From: Microbacterium sp. ABRD28
Lineage (GTDB): Bacteria; Actinomycetota; Actinomycetes; Actinomycetales; Microbacteriaceae
Assembly: GCF_003850245.1 (NCBI RefSeq)
Contig: NZ_CP031015.1
Coordinates: 1,488,001 to 1,552,000 of the forward strand
Length of the DNA: 64,000 nt
Reading direction: 5' to 3'
Shown here: piece by piece, positions 36,996 through 45,333 of the stretch
Layout: the number at the start of each line of letters is the position of its first letter
Position numbering within the stretch: position 1 is the stretch's first letter
The notes under the pieces: model-generated
What the model was told of the DNA's origin: nothing
Database searches by the model: none
What the model saw: the letters and a program-made list of their open reading frames with translations, nothing else
Made by a program: the position numbers and the translations under genes

Positions 36996-37673
36996 GTGCC
37001 TGAGCCAATGACACGGACGGGTGCGAAGCGTCGGCTACTGTCTTGGGTTCCGATCTCGATCGTCGCGCTGATCTGTCTCGGTTTCGTCGTGGCGGTGGTT
37101 TCGATGGAGAACTCGTGGTGGGTCGACGAGGATCGACCGGCAACTGCGGATCAGGAGGCGTCGGACGGCATGTCCGTGTTCACCGAAGCAGGAGTGGACT
37201 ACCTCACGCGCGAGGGCAGACTCCTTATGCGTGTGGGGTCGGGGTCACTGCCCAGCTCGGAGCTGGGACTCCAAGCAAATGAGACCCAAAGCTTTGAACC
37301 GATCGTTCCTATCGAGGCGGTCATTGTCGCGCCCGATGGTTCGTTCTACGTTGACCTGCTTCGATCCTTCACCATCACCACATCTCGGGGTGAGGTCGAG
37401 TCCGTACAGCTGGTGCGGGAGGCCAACGGCGCCTGGCTGACGGTATTTCCAAACTTGCAGCGCACGGCGAGGTTCTGGGGGTGGACAGACTCCGACCTTG
37501 AACAGCTGCAGCGCGATCTCACCGCCGCGTCTCACGAGGGGAACGGCAACCAGTACTCGGCTGAGCTTCCTGCGGTCGAGCACAATGGCGCACTGGTGTC
37601 CGCTCACGTCGATGTCGATCTGTCACAGTCGGAGATCACTGCAACCTTCCTCATCAGCCCGCTCGCTCAGTAA
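36996..37673 (+). CDS. Cassette membrane-anchored hypothetical protein, copy 1
   Basis: 225-residue protein, not recognised. One N-terminal TM (LLSWVPISIVALICLGFVVAVVS) follows a short basic segment, then an exported domain of about 180 residues (FTEAGVDYLTREGRLLMRVG, YVDLLRSFTITTSRGEVESV). It is a type II membrane protein by this pattern. GTG 36996 is chosen because GAGGAAGG lies 9 nt upstream; the ATG at 37008 has no SD. TATGGT just upstream may be the -10. The 3' end overlaps the convergent gene by 51 bp. Two further copies follow at 38830 and 40660. Confidence 0.75.
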   Translation: MPEPMTRTGAKRRLLSWVPISIVALICLGFVVAVVSMENSWWVDEDRPATADQEASDGMSVFTEAGVDYLTREGRLLMRVGSGSLPSSELGLQANETQSFEPIVPIEAVIVAPDGSFYVDLLRSFTITTSRGEVESVQLVREANGAWLTVFPNLQRTARFWGWTDSDLEQLQRDLTAASHEGNGNQYSAELPAVEHNGALVSAHVDVDLSQSEITATFLISPLAQ

Positions 37674-38258
37674 GCGTGAACTTGCCTTGTCAGAGCAAGG
37701 TCGACGAACGGCCCAGGCGATGAGTGTAAGGGTGAACGCGATCCCGGGCGCGTTCCATCGCTCGATGTAGTTGACGGGAACATTGCCGGCCCGAGCGCAG
37801 ATGCTACTCAAGCGCGTCGCAGCACGATCAGAATCGGCGGCAAAGCCAGGCGCGAGCGTCTCCATCCGCACCACATTGACCCCACGGACGACACCCTGTC
37901 CGGCTTGCATCGTATTCACCACGCCGCCCGGTGAGATCAGCATGACCACCGGCCGCACTGAGCGAGACCCATACCGGACGCGAGGAACACCACTCCCGGA
38001 AACGCTGATCTGCGACGACGCGGTAAAGGACACCGAGCGAAGCGGGTTACGAATAACGAACTCACCGTTGCGATAGCTCATGCTTGGATACGCCCATAGG
38101 ACCCAAATCACCCACAAGAGCAGCGCCGCCGGCGCAAGCACGGCACCGGGAGCCACGCGCGCCGGAAGCACAGCCGTCAACGCCGCGAGAAACCCAAAGC
38201 CCAACGGCAGCACAACGGCGAGTGACTCAGCGGCCGGAAGACGAAGCTCCCACTTCAC
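37623..38258 (-). CDS. Cassette PH-like membrane protein, copy 1 (frameshift-extended)
   Basis: 211-residue protein with two N-terminal TMs (LAVVLPLGFGFLAALTAVL; AALLLWVIWVLWAYPSM), a soluble part with PH-like character (YRNGEFVIRNPLRSVSFTAS, VVMLISPGG), and a C-terminal hydrophobic segment (IAFTLTLIAWAV). Compared with copy 3, one A is missing near the end (GACGAACGG against GACGAAACGG), so the frame runs on for 22 more codons antisense to the neighbouring gene. The 189-residue form of copy 3 is probably ancestral. GTG start with GGGAGAG upstream. Confidence 0.7.
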   Translation of the reverse strand: MKWELRLPAAESLAVVLPLGFGFLAALTAVLPARVAPGAVLAPAALLLWVIWVLWAYPSMSYRNGEFVIRNPLRSVSFTASSQISVSGSGVPRVRYGSRSVRPVVMLISPGGVVNTMQAGQGVVRGVNVVRMETLAPGFAADSDRAATRLSSICARAGNVPVNYIERWNAPGIAFTLTLIAWAVRRPCSDKASSRLLSERADEEGCSDLRL

Positions 38259-38434
38259 TCATCTCTCCCATCCGTGCGCTGGCAATAGGTCGACCCTATG
38301 CGACCAACGCTTGAAGGGGCTTTGCGCACGCCAGCAAGTGCGCGGGGCACTGACGGTAAGGCCGGCGGGCGACTCAAGAAGCGCCAAGAACAGCGTTTGC
38401 GCGACAGCGGTGCCCCGATTGGCCCTGACCGATG

Positions 38435-38653
38435 AGACACAAGAACGATCGGTGGATGTCGAATCGGTTGAGGGGTTGAGCGATTCCGTCGCGCTGCCTT
38501 CCGCTCGCACGCGAGTGTGCTGGAAGCCGACTCCGAATCGGCCGCCGCGCTACTCCTATTCGAGCCGTGCGGCGAGATCTTTGTCAGCATCCTCAAACGA
38601 GCGCGTTTCGACGCCGCCGACGCGCTCCGAAACCGGCCAGCGCAGTCGATCGG
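38435..38653 (+). repeat. Cassette-tail element, about 219 bp, copy 1
   Basis: Segment starting AGACACAAGAACGATCGG that forms the right end of each tandem unit and recurs in diverged form (roughly 85% by eye) at 51305-51522, where it again ends at a junction site. Position and repetition suggest a recombination-site flank comparable in place to the attC end of integron cassettes. A short frame (ESAAALLLFEPCGEIFVSIL) is kept in all copies, so a coding origin is possible. Confidence 0.65.
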
Positions 38654-38667
38654 AAGCGTTACGAGAC
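38654..38667 (+). repeat. Module-junction site 2
   Basis: AAGCGTTACGAGAC, identical to site 1, between units 1 and 2; left flank GCAGTCGATCGG. Confidence 0.6.
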
Positions 38668-38829
38668 AGGTGGCTCCGCCAGCGGCCCGCGCAAGGGGCG
38701 CTTTCCTGTCGGTGGAGGTTGGGGCGCTTTGGACTCAGGTTCCCGTTACTGACGGTCCAGGTGTGCCCATTGCTATGGTCGATGGTCACATCAGATGGAC
38801 CCTTAGTCGTCCGAGGAAGGTGGCCGCAG

Positions 38830-39507
38830 GTGCCTGAGCCAATGACACGGACGGGTGCGAGGCGTCGGCTACTGTCTTGGGTTCCGATCTCGATCGTCGC
38901 GCTGATCTGTCTCGGTTTCGTCGTGGCGGTGGTTTCGATGGAGAACTCGTGGTGGGTCGACGAGGATCGACCGGCAACTGCGGATCAGGAGGCGTCGGAC
39001 GGCATGTCCGTGTTCACCGAAGCAGGAGTGGACTACCTCACGCGCGAGGGCAGACTCCTTATGCGTGTGGGGTCGGGGTCACTGCCCAGCTCGGAGCTGG
39101 GACTCCAAGCAAATGAGACCCAAAGCTTTGAACCGATCGTTCCTATCGAGGCGGTCATTGTCGCGCCCGATGGTTCGTTCTACGTTGACCTGCTTCGATC
39201 CTTCACCATCACCACATCTCGGGGTGAGGTCGAGTCCGTACAGCTGGTGCGGGAGGCCAACGGCGCCTGGCTGACGGTATTTCCAAACTTGCAGCGCACG
39301 GCGAGGTTCTGGGGGTGGACAGACTCCGACCTTGAACAGCTGCAGCGCGATCTCACCGCCGCGTCTCACGAGGGGAACGGCAACCAGTACTCGGCTGAGC
39401 TTCCTGCGGTCGAGCACAATGGCGCACTGGTGTCCGCTCACGTCGATGTCGATCTGTCACAGTCGGAGATCACTGCAACCTTCCTCATCAGCCCGCTCGC
39501 TCAGTAA
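38830..39507 (+). CDS. Cassette membrane-anchored hypothetical protein, copy 2
   Basis: Second copy of the 225-residue single-TM protein; differs from copy 1 by Arg for Lys in the N-terminal TGARRRL stretch. The same GTG start and SD are kept. The longer open frame through the preceding tail exists only because the unit is tandemly repeated. Confidence 0.75.
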   Translation: MPEPMTRTGARRRLLSWVPISIVALICLGFVVAVVSMENSWWVDEDRPATADQEASDGMSVFTEAGVDYLTREGRLLMRVGSGSLPSSELGLQANETQSFEPIVPIEAVIVAPDGSFYVDLLRSFTITTSRGEVESVQLVREANGAWLTVFPNLQRTARFWGWTDSDLEQLQRDLTAASHEGNGNQYSAELPAVEHNGALVSAHVDVDLSQSEITATFLISPLAQ

Positions 39508-40092
39508 GCGTGAACTTGCCTTGTCAGAGCAAGGTCGACGAACGGCCCAGGCGATGAGTGTAAGGGTGAACGCGATCCCGGGCGCGTTCCATCGCTCGAT
39601 GTAGTTGACGGGAACATTGCCGGCCCGAGCGCAGATGCTACTCAAGCGCGTCGCAGCACGATCAGAATCGGCGGCAAAGCCAGGCGCGAGCGTCTCCATC
39701 CGCACCACATTGACCCCACGGACGACACCCTGTCCGGCTTGCATCGTATTCACCACGCCGCCCGGTGAGATCAGCATGACCACCGGCCGCACTGAGCGAG
39801 ACCCATACCGGACGCGAGGAACACCACTCCCGGAAACGCTGATCTGCGACGACGCGGTAAAGGACACCGAGCGAAGCGGGTTACGAATAACGAACTCACC
39901 GTTGCGATAGCTCATGCTTGGATACGCCCATAGGACCCAAATCACCCACAAGAGCAGCGCCGCCGGCGCAAGCACGGCACCGGGAGCCACGCGCGCCGGA
40001 AGCACAGCCGTCAACGCCGCGAGAAACCCAAAGCCCAACGGCAGCACAACGGCGAGTGACTCAGCGGCCGGAAGACGAAGCTCCCACTTCAC
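39457..40092 (-). CDS. Cassette PH-like membrane protein, copy 2 (frameshift-extended)
   Basis: Second copy of the 211-residue form, apparently identical to copy 1 including the single-base deletion that removes the ancestral stop and makes it overlap the forward gene by 51 bp. Confidence 0.7.
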   Translation of the reverse strand: MKWELRLPAAESLAVVLPLGFGFLAALTAVLPARVAPGAVLAPAALLLWVIWVLWAYPSMSYRNGEFVIRNPLRSVSFTASSQISVSGSGVPRVRYGSRSVRPVVMLISPGGVVNTMQAGQGVVRGVNVVRMETLAPGFAADSDRAATRLSSICARAGNVPVNYIERWNAPGIAFTLTLIAWAVRRPCSDKASSRLLSERADEEGCSDLRL

Positions 40093-40268
40093 TCATCTCT
40101 CCCATCCGTGCGCTGGCAATAGGTCGACCCTATGCGACCAACGCTTGAAGGGGCTTTGCGCACGCCAGCAAGTGCGCGGGGCACTGACGGTAAGGCCGGC
40201 GGGCGACTCAAGAAGCGCCAAGAACAGCGTTTGCGCGACAGCGGTGCCCCGATTGGCCCTGACCGATG

Positions 40269-40487
40269 AGACACAAGAACGATCGGTGGATGTCGAATCG
40301 GTTGAGGGGTTGAGCGATTCCGTCGCGCTGCCTTCCGCTCGCACGCGAGTGTGCTGGAAGCCGACTCCGAATCGGCCGCCGCGCTACTCCTATTCGAGCC
40401 GTGCGGCGAGATCTTTGTCAGCATCCTCAAACGAGCGCGTTTCGACGCCGCCGACGCGCTCCGAAACCGGCCAGCGCAGTCGATCGG
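40269..40487 (+). repeat. Cassette-tail element, copy 2
   Basis: Same tail element as at 38435-38653, ending at junction site 3. Confidence 0.65.
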
Positions 40488-40501
40488 AAGCGTTACGAGA
40501 C
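40488..40501 (+). repeat. Module-junction site 3
   Basis: AAGCGTTACGAGAC, between units 2 and 3; identical to sites 1 and 2. Confidence 0.6.
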
Positions 40502-40659
40502 AGGTGGCTCCGCCAGCGGCCCGCGCAAGGGGCGCTTTCCTGTCGGTGGAGGTTGGGGCGCTTTGGACTCAGGTTCCAGTGACGGCCCAGGTGTGCCCAT
40601 TGCTATGGTCGATGGTCACATCAGATGGACCCTTAGTCGTCCGAGGAAGGTGGCCGCAG

Positions 40660-41337
40660 GTGCCTGAGCCAATGACACGGACGGGTGCGAGGCGTCGGCT
40701 ACTGTCTTGGGTTCCGATCTCGATCGTCGCGCTGATCTGTCTCGGTTTCGTCGTGGCGGTGGTTTCGATGGAGAACTCGTGGTGGGTCGACGAGGATCGA
40801 CCGGCAACTGCGGATCAGGAGGCGTCGGACGGCATGTCCGTGTTCACCGAAGCAGGAGTGGACTACCTCACGCGCGAGGGCAGACTCCTTATGCGTGTGG
40901 GGTCGGGGTCACTGCCCAGCTCGGAGCTGGGACTCCAAGCAAATGAGACCCAAAGCTTTGAACCGATCGTTCCTATCGAGGCGGTCATTGTCGCGCCCGA
41001 TGGTTCGTTCTACGTTGACCTGCTTCGATCCTTCACCATCACCACATCTCGGGGTGAGGTCGAGTCCGTACAGCTGGTGCGGGAGGCCAACGGCGCCTGG
41101 CTGACGGTATTTCCAAACTTGCAGCGCACGGCGAGGTTCTGGGGGTGGACAGACTCCGACCTTGAACAGCTGCAGCGCGATCTCACCGCCGCGTCTCACG
41201 AGGGGAACGGCAACCAGTACTCGGCTGAGCTTCCTGCGGTCGAGCACAATGGCGCACTGGTGTCCGCTCACGTCGATGTCGATCTGTCACAGTCGGAGAT
41301 CACTGCAACCTTCCTCATCAGCCCGCTCGCTCAGTAA
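40660..41337 (+). CDS. Cassette membrane-anchored hypothetical protein, copy 3
   Basis: Third copy of the 225-residue protein; as copy 2 it has Arg in TGARRRL. The upstream region differs slightly, losing GTTACTGACGGT, which may alter promoter strength. Here the gene does not overlap its convergent neighbour. Confidence 0.75.
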   Translation: MPEPMTRTGARRRLLSWVPISIVALICLGFVVAVVSMENSWWVDEDRPATADQEASDGMSVFTEAGVDYLTREGRLLMRVGSGSLPSSELGLQANETQSFEPIVPIEAVIVAPDGSFYVDLLRSFTITTSRGEVESVQLVREANGAWLTVFPNLQRTARFWGWTDSDLEQLQRDLTAASHEGNGNQYSAELPAVEHNGALVSAHVDVDLSQSEITATFLISPLAQ

Positions 41338-41353
41338 GCGTGAACTTGCCTTG

Positions 41354-41923
41354 TCAGAGCAAGGTCGACGAAACGGCCCAGGCGATGAGTGTAAGGGTGA
41401 ACGCGATCCCGGGCGCGTTCCATCGCTCGATGTAGTTGACGGGAACATTGCCGGCCCGAGCGCAGATGCTACTCAAGCGCGTCGCAGCACGATCAGAATC
41501 GGCGGCAAAGCCAGGCGCGAGCGTCTCCATCCGCACCACATTGACCCCACGGACGACACCCTGTCCGGCTTGCATCGTATTCACCACGCCGCCCGGTGAG
41601 ATCAGCATGACCACCGGCCGCACTGAGCGAGACCCATACCGGACGCGAGGAACACCACTCCCGGAAACGCTGATCTGCGACGACGCGGTAAAGGACACCG
41701 AGCGAAGCGGGTTACGAATAACGAACTCACCGTTGCGATAGCTCATGCTTGGATACGCCCATAGGACCCAAATCACCCACAAGAGCAGCGCCGCCGGCGC
41801 AAGCACGGCACCGGGAGCCACGCGCGCCGGAAGCACAGCCGTCAACGCCGCGAGAAACCCAAAGCCCAACGGCAGCACAACGGCGAGTGACTCAGCGGCC
41901 GGAAGACGAAGCTCCCACTTCAC
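41354..41923 (-). CDS. Cassette PH-like membrane protein, copy 3 (probable original form)
   Basis: 189-residue version ending LTLIAWAVSSTLL, a complete C-terminal TM, 16 bp from the end of the convergent gene. The extra A at about 41371 compared with copies 1 and 2 explains the earlier stop. The compact fit with the neighbouring gene suggests that this is the ancestral frame. Confidence 0.72.
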   Translation of the reverse strand: MKWELRLPAAESLAVVLPLGFGFLAALTAVLPARVAPGAVLAPAALLLWVIWVLWAYPSMSYRNGEFVIRNPLRSVSFTASSQISVSGSGVPRVRYGSRSVRPVVMLISPGGVVNTMQAGQGVVRGVNVVRMETLAPGFAADSDRAATRLSSICARAGNVPVNYIERWNAPGIAFTLTLIAWAVSSTLL

Positions 41924-42099
41924 TCATCTCTCCCATCCGTGCGCTGGCAATAGGTCGACCCTATGCGACCAACGCTTGAAGGGGCTTTGCGCACGCCAGC
42001 AAGTGCGCGGGGCACTGACGGTAAGGCCGGCGGGCGACTCAAGAAGCGCCAAGAACAGCGTTTGCGCGACAGCGGTGCCCCGATTGGCCCTGACCGATG

Positions 42100-42163
42100 A
42101 GACACAAGAACGATCGGTGGATGTCGAATCGGTTGAGGGGTTGAGCGATTCCGTCGCGCTGCC
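42100..42163 (+). repeat. Cassette-tail element, copy 3, left part
   Basis: The tail element is cut by the IS after GCGCTGCC. The rest resumes at 43499 and runs to 43653. Confidence 0.6.
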
Positions 42164-42215
42164 TGAATCGCCCCGGGTCTCGTGGAGGGTCTGATTCCCC
42201 GAGAGGATGATGACT

Positions 42216-42542
42216 ATGCCAGCGCAGAGGAAGTATCCGCCGGAGCTTCGTGAGCGTGCGATGCGGCTTGTGGCTGAGGCCCGGAAGGAGGATCCGGAGC
42301 TGTCGCTGAATCAGGCAGTGGTCCGGATCGGGCAGCGTGTCGGGGTCAATTCCGACACGCTGCGGGGTTGGTGCAAGCAGGCCGCGATTGACGCGGGCGA
42401 GCGTCCCGGGACGACGACGAGTGATGCGGCTCGGATCAAGCAGCTCGAGGCGGAGAACCGGGAGTTGAAGAGGGCGAACGAGATTCTGTTGGCGGCCTCG
42501 TCGTTCTTCGCGCGGGAGCTCGACCCGCGACTGCCGTGGTAG
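42216..42542 (+). CDS. IS3-family transposase OrfA
   Basis: 108-residue helix-turn-helix and leucine-zipper protein (YPPELRERAMRLVAEAR, VNSDTLRGWCKQA, IKQLEAENRELKRANEIL). Start MPAQRKYPPEL at 42216 is preferred over two ATGs at 42207/42210 because GAGAGG is then properly spaced. The gene overlaps orfB, which lies in the -1 frame. Confidence 0.92.
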   Translation: MPAQRKYPPELRERAMRLVAEARKEDPELSLNQAVVRIGQRVGVNSDTLRGWCKQAAIDAGERPGTTTSDAARIKQLEAENRELKRANEILLAASSFFARELDPRLPW

Positions 42543-43480
42543 TTCAGTTCATCGACGATCATCGTGACCGGTTCGGGGTCGAGCCGATCTGCCGGGTGCT
42601 CAGCGAGCATGCCGTGCCGATCGCTCCGTCCGGTTACTACGCGTTCAAAAAGCGGCCGCCGTCGGCGCGGGCGATCAGCGACGCGGAGATGATCGTGCAG
42701 ATCGAGAAGGTGTTCTGGGACCGAAAGCTCGGCCGCGGGATCAGCGGCGCCCGGAAGGTCTGGCACCTGCTGCGACGGCAGGGCACCGTCGTGGCCCGTT
42801 GCACGGTCGAACGGCTCATGCGGCAGCAGGGGCTGCGCGGGATCCGCCGCGGCAAGCAGTTCATCACCACCAAAGCGGACGGGGCGGCATTCCGGCCGCC
42901 GGATCACGTGCAGCGCTGCTTCCGCGCGAACCGGCCGAACGAGCTCTGGGTGGTCGACTTCACCTATGTTCCGACGTGGTCGGGGATGGCGTTCACCGCG
43001 TTCGTCACCGACGTGTTCTCCCGCAGGATCGTGGGCTGGCGGACCATGAACCGGATGCCCACCGACCTCCCGTTGGATGCGCTCGAGATGGCTCTCTGGA
43101 TCAGAGACCGCGCGGGCCAGGACGTCACCGGCGTCATCCAGCACTCGGATGCCGGATCGCAATACACCGCGATCCGCTACGCCGAGCGCCTCGCCGACGT
43201 CGGCGCGATCGCATCGATCGGAACGGTCGGCGACTCCTACGACAACGCCCTCGCCGAGACAGTTGTGGGTCTCTACAAGACCGAGTGCGTGAAGATCGAC
43301 GGCCCGTTCCGCACAGCCGACGAACTCGAGCTCGCCACGCTGTCCTGGGTGCACTGGTTCAACGAGAATCGGCTGCACTCATCGATCGGATACCTCACAC
43401 CGATCGAGAAGGAGAACCAGTACTACCGTGAGGTCAACCCCCAGAGCCAGCCGGCGCTGGGAGAACTCGCCCTCCACTAA
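42536..43480 (+). CDS. IS3-family transposase OrfB
   Basis: 314-residue DDE catalytic subunit: VVDFTYVPTW (first Asp), QHSDAGSQYT (second Asp) and ALAETVVGLYKTE (Glu), preceded by the HTH_21-like SGARKVWHLLRRQG. Probably made as an OrfAB fusion by -1 frameshifting in the 7-bp overlap, as in other IS3 elements; a GTG at 42536 is also possible. The TAA stop lies inside the right inverted repeat. The element looks intact and possibly active. Confidence 0.93.
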   Translation: MVVQFIDDHRDRFGVEPICRVLSEHAVPIAPSGYYAFKKRPPSARAISDAEMIVQIEKVFWDRKLGRGISGARKVWHLLRRQGTVVARCTVERLMRQQGLRGIRRGKQFITTKADGAAFRPPDHVQRCFRANRPNELWVVDFTYVPTWSGMAFTAFVTDVFSRRIVGWRTMNRMPTDLPLDALEMALWIRDRAGQDVTGVIQHSDAGSQYTAIRYAERLADVGAIASIGTVGDSYDNALAETVVGLYKTECVKIDGPFRTADELELATLSWVHWFNENRLHSSIGYLTPIEKENQYYREVNPQSQPALGELALH

Positions 43481-43653
43481 ACCCGGGGCGATTCAGCCTT
43501 CCGCTCGCACGCGAGTGTGCTGGAAGCCGACTCCGAATCGGCCGCCGCGCTACTCCTATTCGAGCCGTGCGGCGAGATCTTTGTCAGCATCCTCAAACGA
43601 GCGCGTTTCGACGCCGCCGACGCGCTCCGAAACCGGCCAGCGCAGTCGATCGG

Positions 43654-43667
43654 AAGGGATACGAGAC
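43654..43667 (+). repeat. Module-junction site 4
   Basis: AAGGGATACGAGAC at the end of the tandem array; to its left the third tail element, to its right the sortase module. The switch from CGTTACGAGAC to GGATACGAGAC at an identical left flank places the recombination breakpoint inside the motif. Confidence 0.65.
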
Positions 43668-43868
43668 AAACCGCGATCCGCAAGGTGCGGGCGCGTGACC
43701 CTTGCCGTGCGAATATCATCGGACGGGTCCTGCTCTGGAGTCGGATGGCGCGACGAGCTACCCACGGCCATGGACCACGTGAGCTACGGGCTTCGCGGCC
43801 CGATTCATCGCATTTTGATCGCCGTCGAAATCTAGCCCTGCGTGTGTACCTCTGTGAGTATCGAAAAG

Positions 43869-44663
43869 GTGAGCATTGCTGACAACCACCTGACGAGACG
43901 TCCTGGGCGGGTCTCGGTTGTTGGTGTGGTCGGGGAGATTCTCATCACGCTGGGTGTGGTTGCGCTGTTGTATGTGGCCTGGCAGACGTGGATCGGGGAT
44001 GTCATCTACAGCGCCCAGGCTCGCGAGAAAGGTCAGGCTCTTTCCGAGCAGTGGGCACAGGAGTACACCGATTCGACGCTGATGCCGTCAGACGCCTCAA
44101 GCTCTCCAAGCTCTCCAAGCTCTGATGGATCGTCCGCGCCGGCGCCGGCGGTGGATCCGCCCGTCCTCGCGCAGCCCGCGGACGCGCAAACTTTCGCCAC
44201 GATACGTATCCCTCGGTTTGGTCCCGACTACGTCCATGAAGTCGCCGGGGGCACGTCCCGCGAAACCACTCTCGATACCGCCCGTGTGGGTCACTATGAC
44301 GACTCAGAAATGCCCGGGCAGGTCGGCAACTTCGCCCTCGCCGCGCACCGCACCACGTTCGGCGCCCTCTTCAACCGGATTCCATCCCTGAAAGTGGGAG
44401 ACGCCATCGTCATCGAGACGGCTGACGGCTGGTACACGTATCGATTCCGTAATCACCAGTACGTCGTCCCCACCCAGGTCGACATCCTTCTTGACGTCCC
44501 ACAGAAACCAGAGGTCGCCGCGAACGGCCGCTATCTCACAATGACAAGCTGCAGCCCTATCGGCTCCCTCGCCGAACGCATCGTCGGCTACAGCGTCTTC
44601 GAAAGCTACACACCCCGGTCCGAGGGTGAACCAGCCTCCCTCACCCCACCCACGGATTCGTAA
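43869..44663 (+). CDS. Class E sortase
   Basis: 264-residue sortase. N-terminal TM (about 17-40), Ser/Pro-rich linker (70-105), then the catalytic barrel with His160 (LAAHRTTFG), Cys228 (LTMTSCSP) and Arg237 (LAERIVGYSVF). The TxTC motif and actinobacterial setting indicate class E, which anchors LAxTG-type proteins to the cell wall. No substrate with a sorting signal is seen nearby, so it is an orphan in a mobile module. Start is uncertain: GTG 43869 gives a typical short N-terminus, but in-frame GTGs at 43842 and 43854 exist. Confidence 0.88.
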   Translation: MSIADNHLTRRPGRVSVVGVVGEILITLGVVALLYVAWQTWIGDVIYSAQAREKGQALSEQWAQEYTDSTLMPSDASSSPSSPSSDGSSAPAPAVDPPVLAQPADAQTFATIRIPRFGPDYVHEVAGGTSRETTLDTARVGHYDDSEMPGQVGNFALAAHRTTFGALFNRIPSLKVGDAIVIETADGWYTYRFRNHQYVVPTQVDILLDVPQKPEVAANGRYLTMTSCSPIGSLAERIVGYSVFESYTPRSEGEPASLTPPTDS

Positions 44664-44724
44664 CCCGACAGCCGAGACCAGACGCAAAAGCGGGGGCTCG
44701 GACAATCACGCGTCGACTGGACAT

Positions 44725-44736
44725 GTTTAGGTAAAC
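44725..44736 (+). promoter_or_regulatory. Palindrome and repeat before the membrane protein/sigma pair
   Basis: GTTTAGGTAAAC is a perfect palindrome, embedded in a direct repeat GGACATGT (44719-44726 and 44737-44744). It is a candidate operator or autoregulated promoter for the downstream pair. Confidence 0.35.
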
Positions 44737-44757
44737 GGACATGTGAGGCGGCGCGGG

Positions 44758-45333
44758 ATGGACGATGTGCAATTCGACGTGATGCTGCGGGGAAGCGCGC
44801 CCGCAACCCGTCCGAGAGACGAGATAGCGGCGCACAGCAATCGCATGTTGAGTGAGGCCCGCGCCGGCCGACGTCGACGTCTCCAAACCTGGACCGCAGG
44901 AATTGGGCTGTCTGCCGTACTCATCGGTGGAGGGTCGGCCGCACTCGCGGGTAGCGGCGTGGAAACCCCATGGGGGTGGATGGCCGACAACGTCTTCTCC
45001 ATCCCCCAGAACAACGGAGAGATCTGCTTCCAAGGGATGCGCATTTCGTTCGCAGGCGCCGACCAGGACGCACCGATCGTTGCCGACGCGCGAGAGATCC
45101 TCAGCGGGATCGACGTCGACGCGTTGGACACCACTCAAACCGAGGAAGACCTCGCATGGGAGGCCACCCGCTCGAAGAACAACCCGGACCCGCTCAATCC
45201 CGACGAACTCAAGCAAAGTGCTATCGGAACGATGGTCGCCCAGATCGTCTTCGATGAGCTCGCTGCCCGAGGCTATGACCTCAACCCCAGCCCAATCTCA
45301 GTCGAGACGCAAACCACGGACTGCTCGCAATGA
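44758..45333 (+). CDS. Single-TM protein, possible anti-sigma factor
   Basis: 191-residue protein: basic cytoplasmic N-terminus with RDEIAAHSNRML and EARAGRRRRLQTW, one TM (TAGIGLSAVLIGGGSAALAG), and an exported C-terminal domain with two Cys. Its stop overlaps the start of an ECF sigma gene (ATGA), and this architecture fits a membrane partner of the sigma factor. No zinc-binding HxxxCxxC anti-sigma motif is seen, so the role is an inference. ATG 44758 is preferred to GTG 44743. Confidence 0.65.
   Translation: MDDVQFDVMLRGSAPATRPRDEIAAHSNRMLSEARAGRRRRLQTWTAGIGLSAVLIGGGSAALAGSGVETPWGWMADNVFSIPQNNGEICFQGMRISFAGADQDAPIVADAREILSGIDVDALDTTQTEEDLAWEATRSKNNPDPLNPDELKQSAIGTMVAQIVFDELAARGYDLNPSPISVETQTTDCSQ

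Larger units (their letters stand above)
36818..38653 (+). repeat. Tandem cassette unit, copy 1 (1836 bp)
   Basis: First of three nearly identical direct repeats. The unit begins with AAGCGTTACGAGAC and ends where the next motif begins. It holds a forward gene (36996-37673), a reverse gene (37623-38258) and a 395-bp tail. Copy 1 has two extra G in a G-run before the gene (1836 against 1834 bp) and AAG instead of AGG near codon 8, so it is the most diverged in its left part. Confidence 0.9.
38654..40487 (+). repeat. Tandem cassette unit, copy 2 (1834 bp)
   Basis: Second direct repeat, junction to junction, nearly identical to copy 1. It shares the frameshift of the reverse gene with copy 1 but the GGGGCG spacing and the AGG codon of the forward gene with copy 3, so the copies have exchanged sequence or were duplicated stepwise. 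Confidence 0.9.
42164..43495 (+). mobile_element. IS3-family insertion sequence, complete
   Basis: 1332 bp with terminal inverted repeats starting TGAATCGCCCCGGGT (24 of 26 positions identical, ends 5'-TGA...TCA-3' as usual for IS3). It is flanked by a 3-bp target duplication GCC (42161-42163 and 43496-43498). Two overlapping frames, orfA and orfB, encode the transposase. Because copies 1 and 2 of the repeat keep the uninterrupted sequence GCGCTGCCTTCCGC, the insertion is younger than the tandem duplication and its boundaries are certain. Confidence 0.95.
40488..43653 (+). repeat. Tandem cassette unit, copy 3, interrupted by an IS3-family element
   Basis: Third direct repeat; 1831 bp once the 1332-bp IS and one 3-bp target copy are removed. 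It differs from copies 1 and 2 by a 4-bp shorter, altered promoter-side segment (GGTTCCAGTGACGG) and by one extra A restoring the shorter reverse gene. Its right end passes directly into a new module at site 4. Confidence 0.88.

Noticed and set aside
38080..39507. 475-codon forward frame linking the tail of unit 1 to the gene of unit 2
   Set aside because: It exists only because the repeat is tandem; the first copy of the gene lacks it, and the internal GTG has the SD.
43842..43868. Upstream GTG starts for the sortase
   Set aside because: Possible but without better SD; the N-terminus from 43869 agrees with class E sortases. Kept as an uncertainty.
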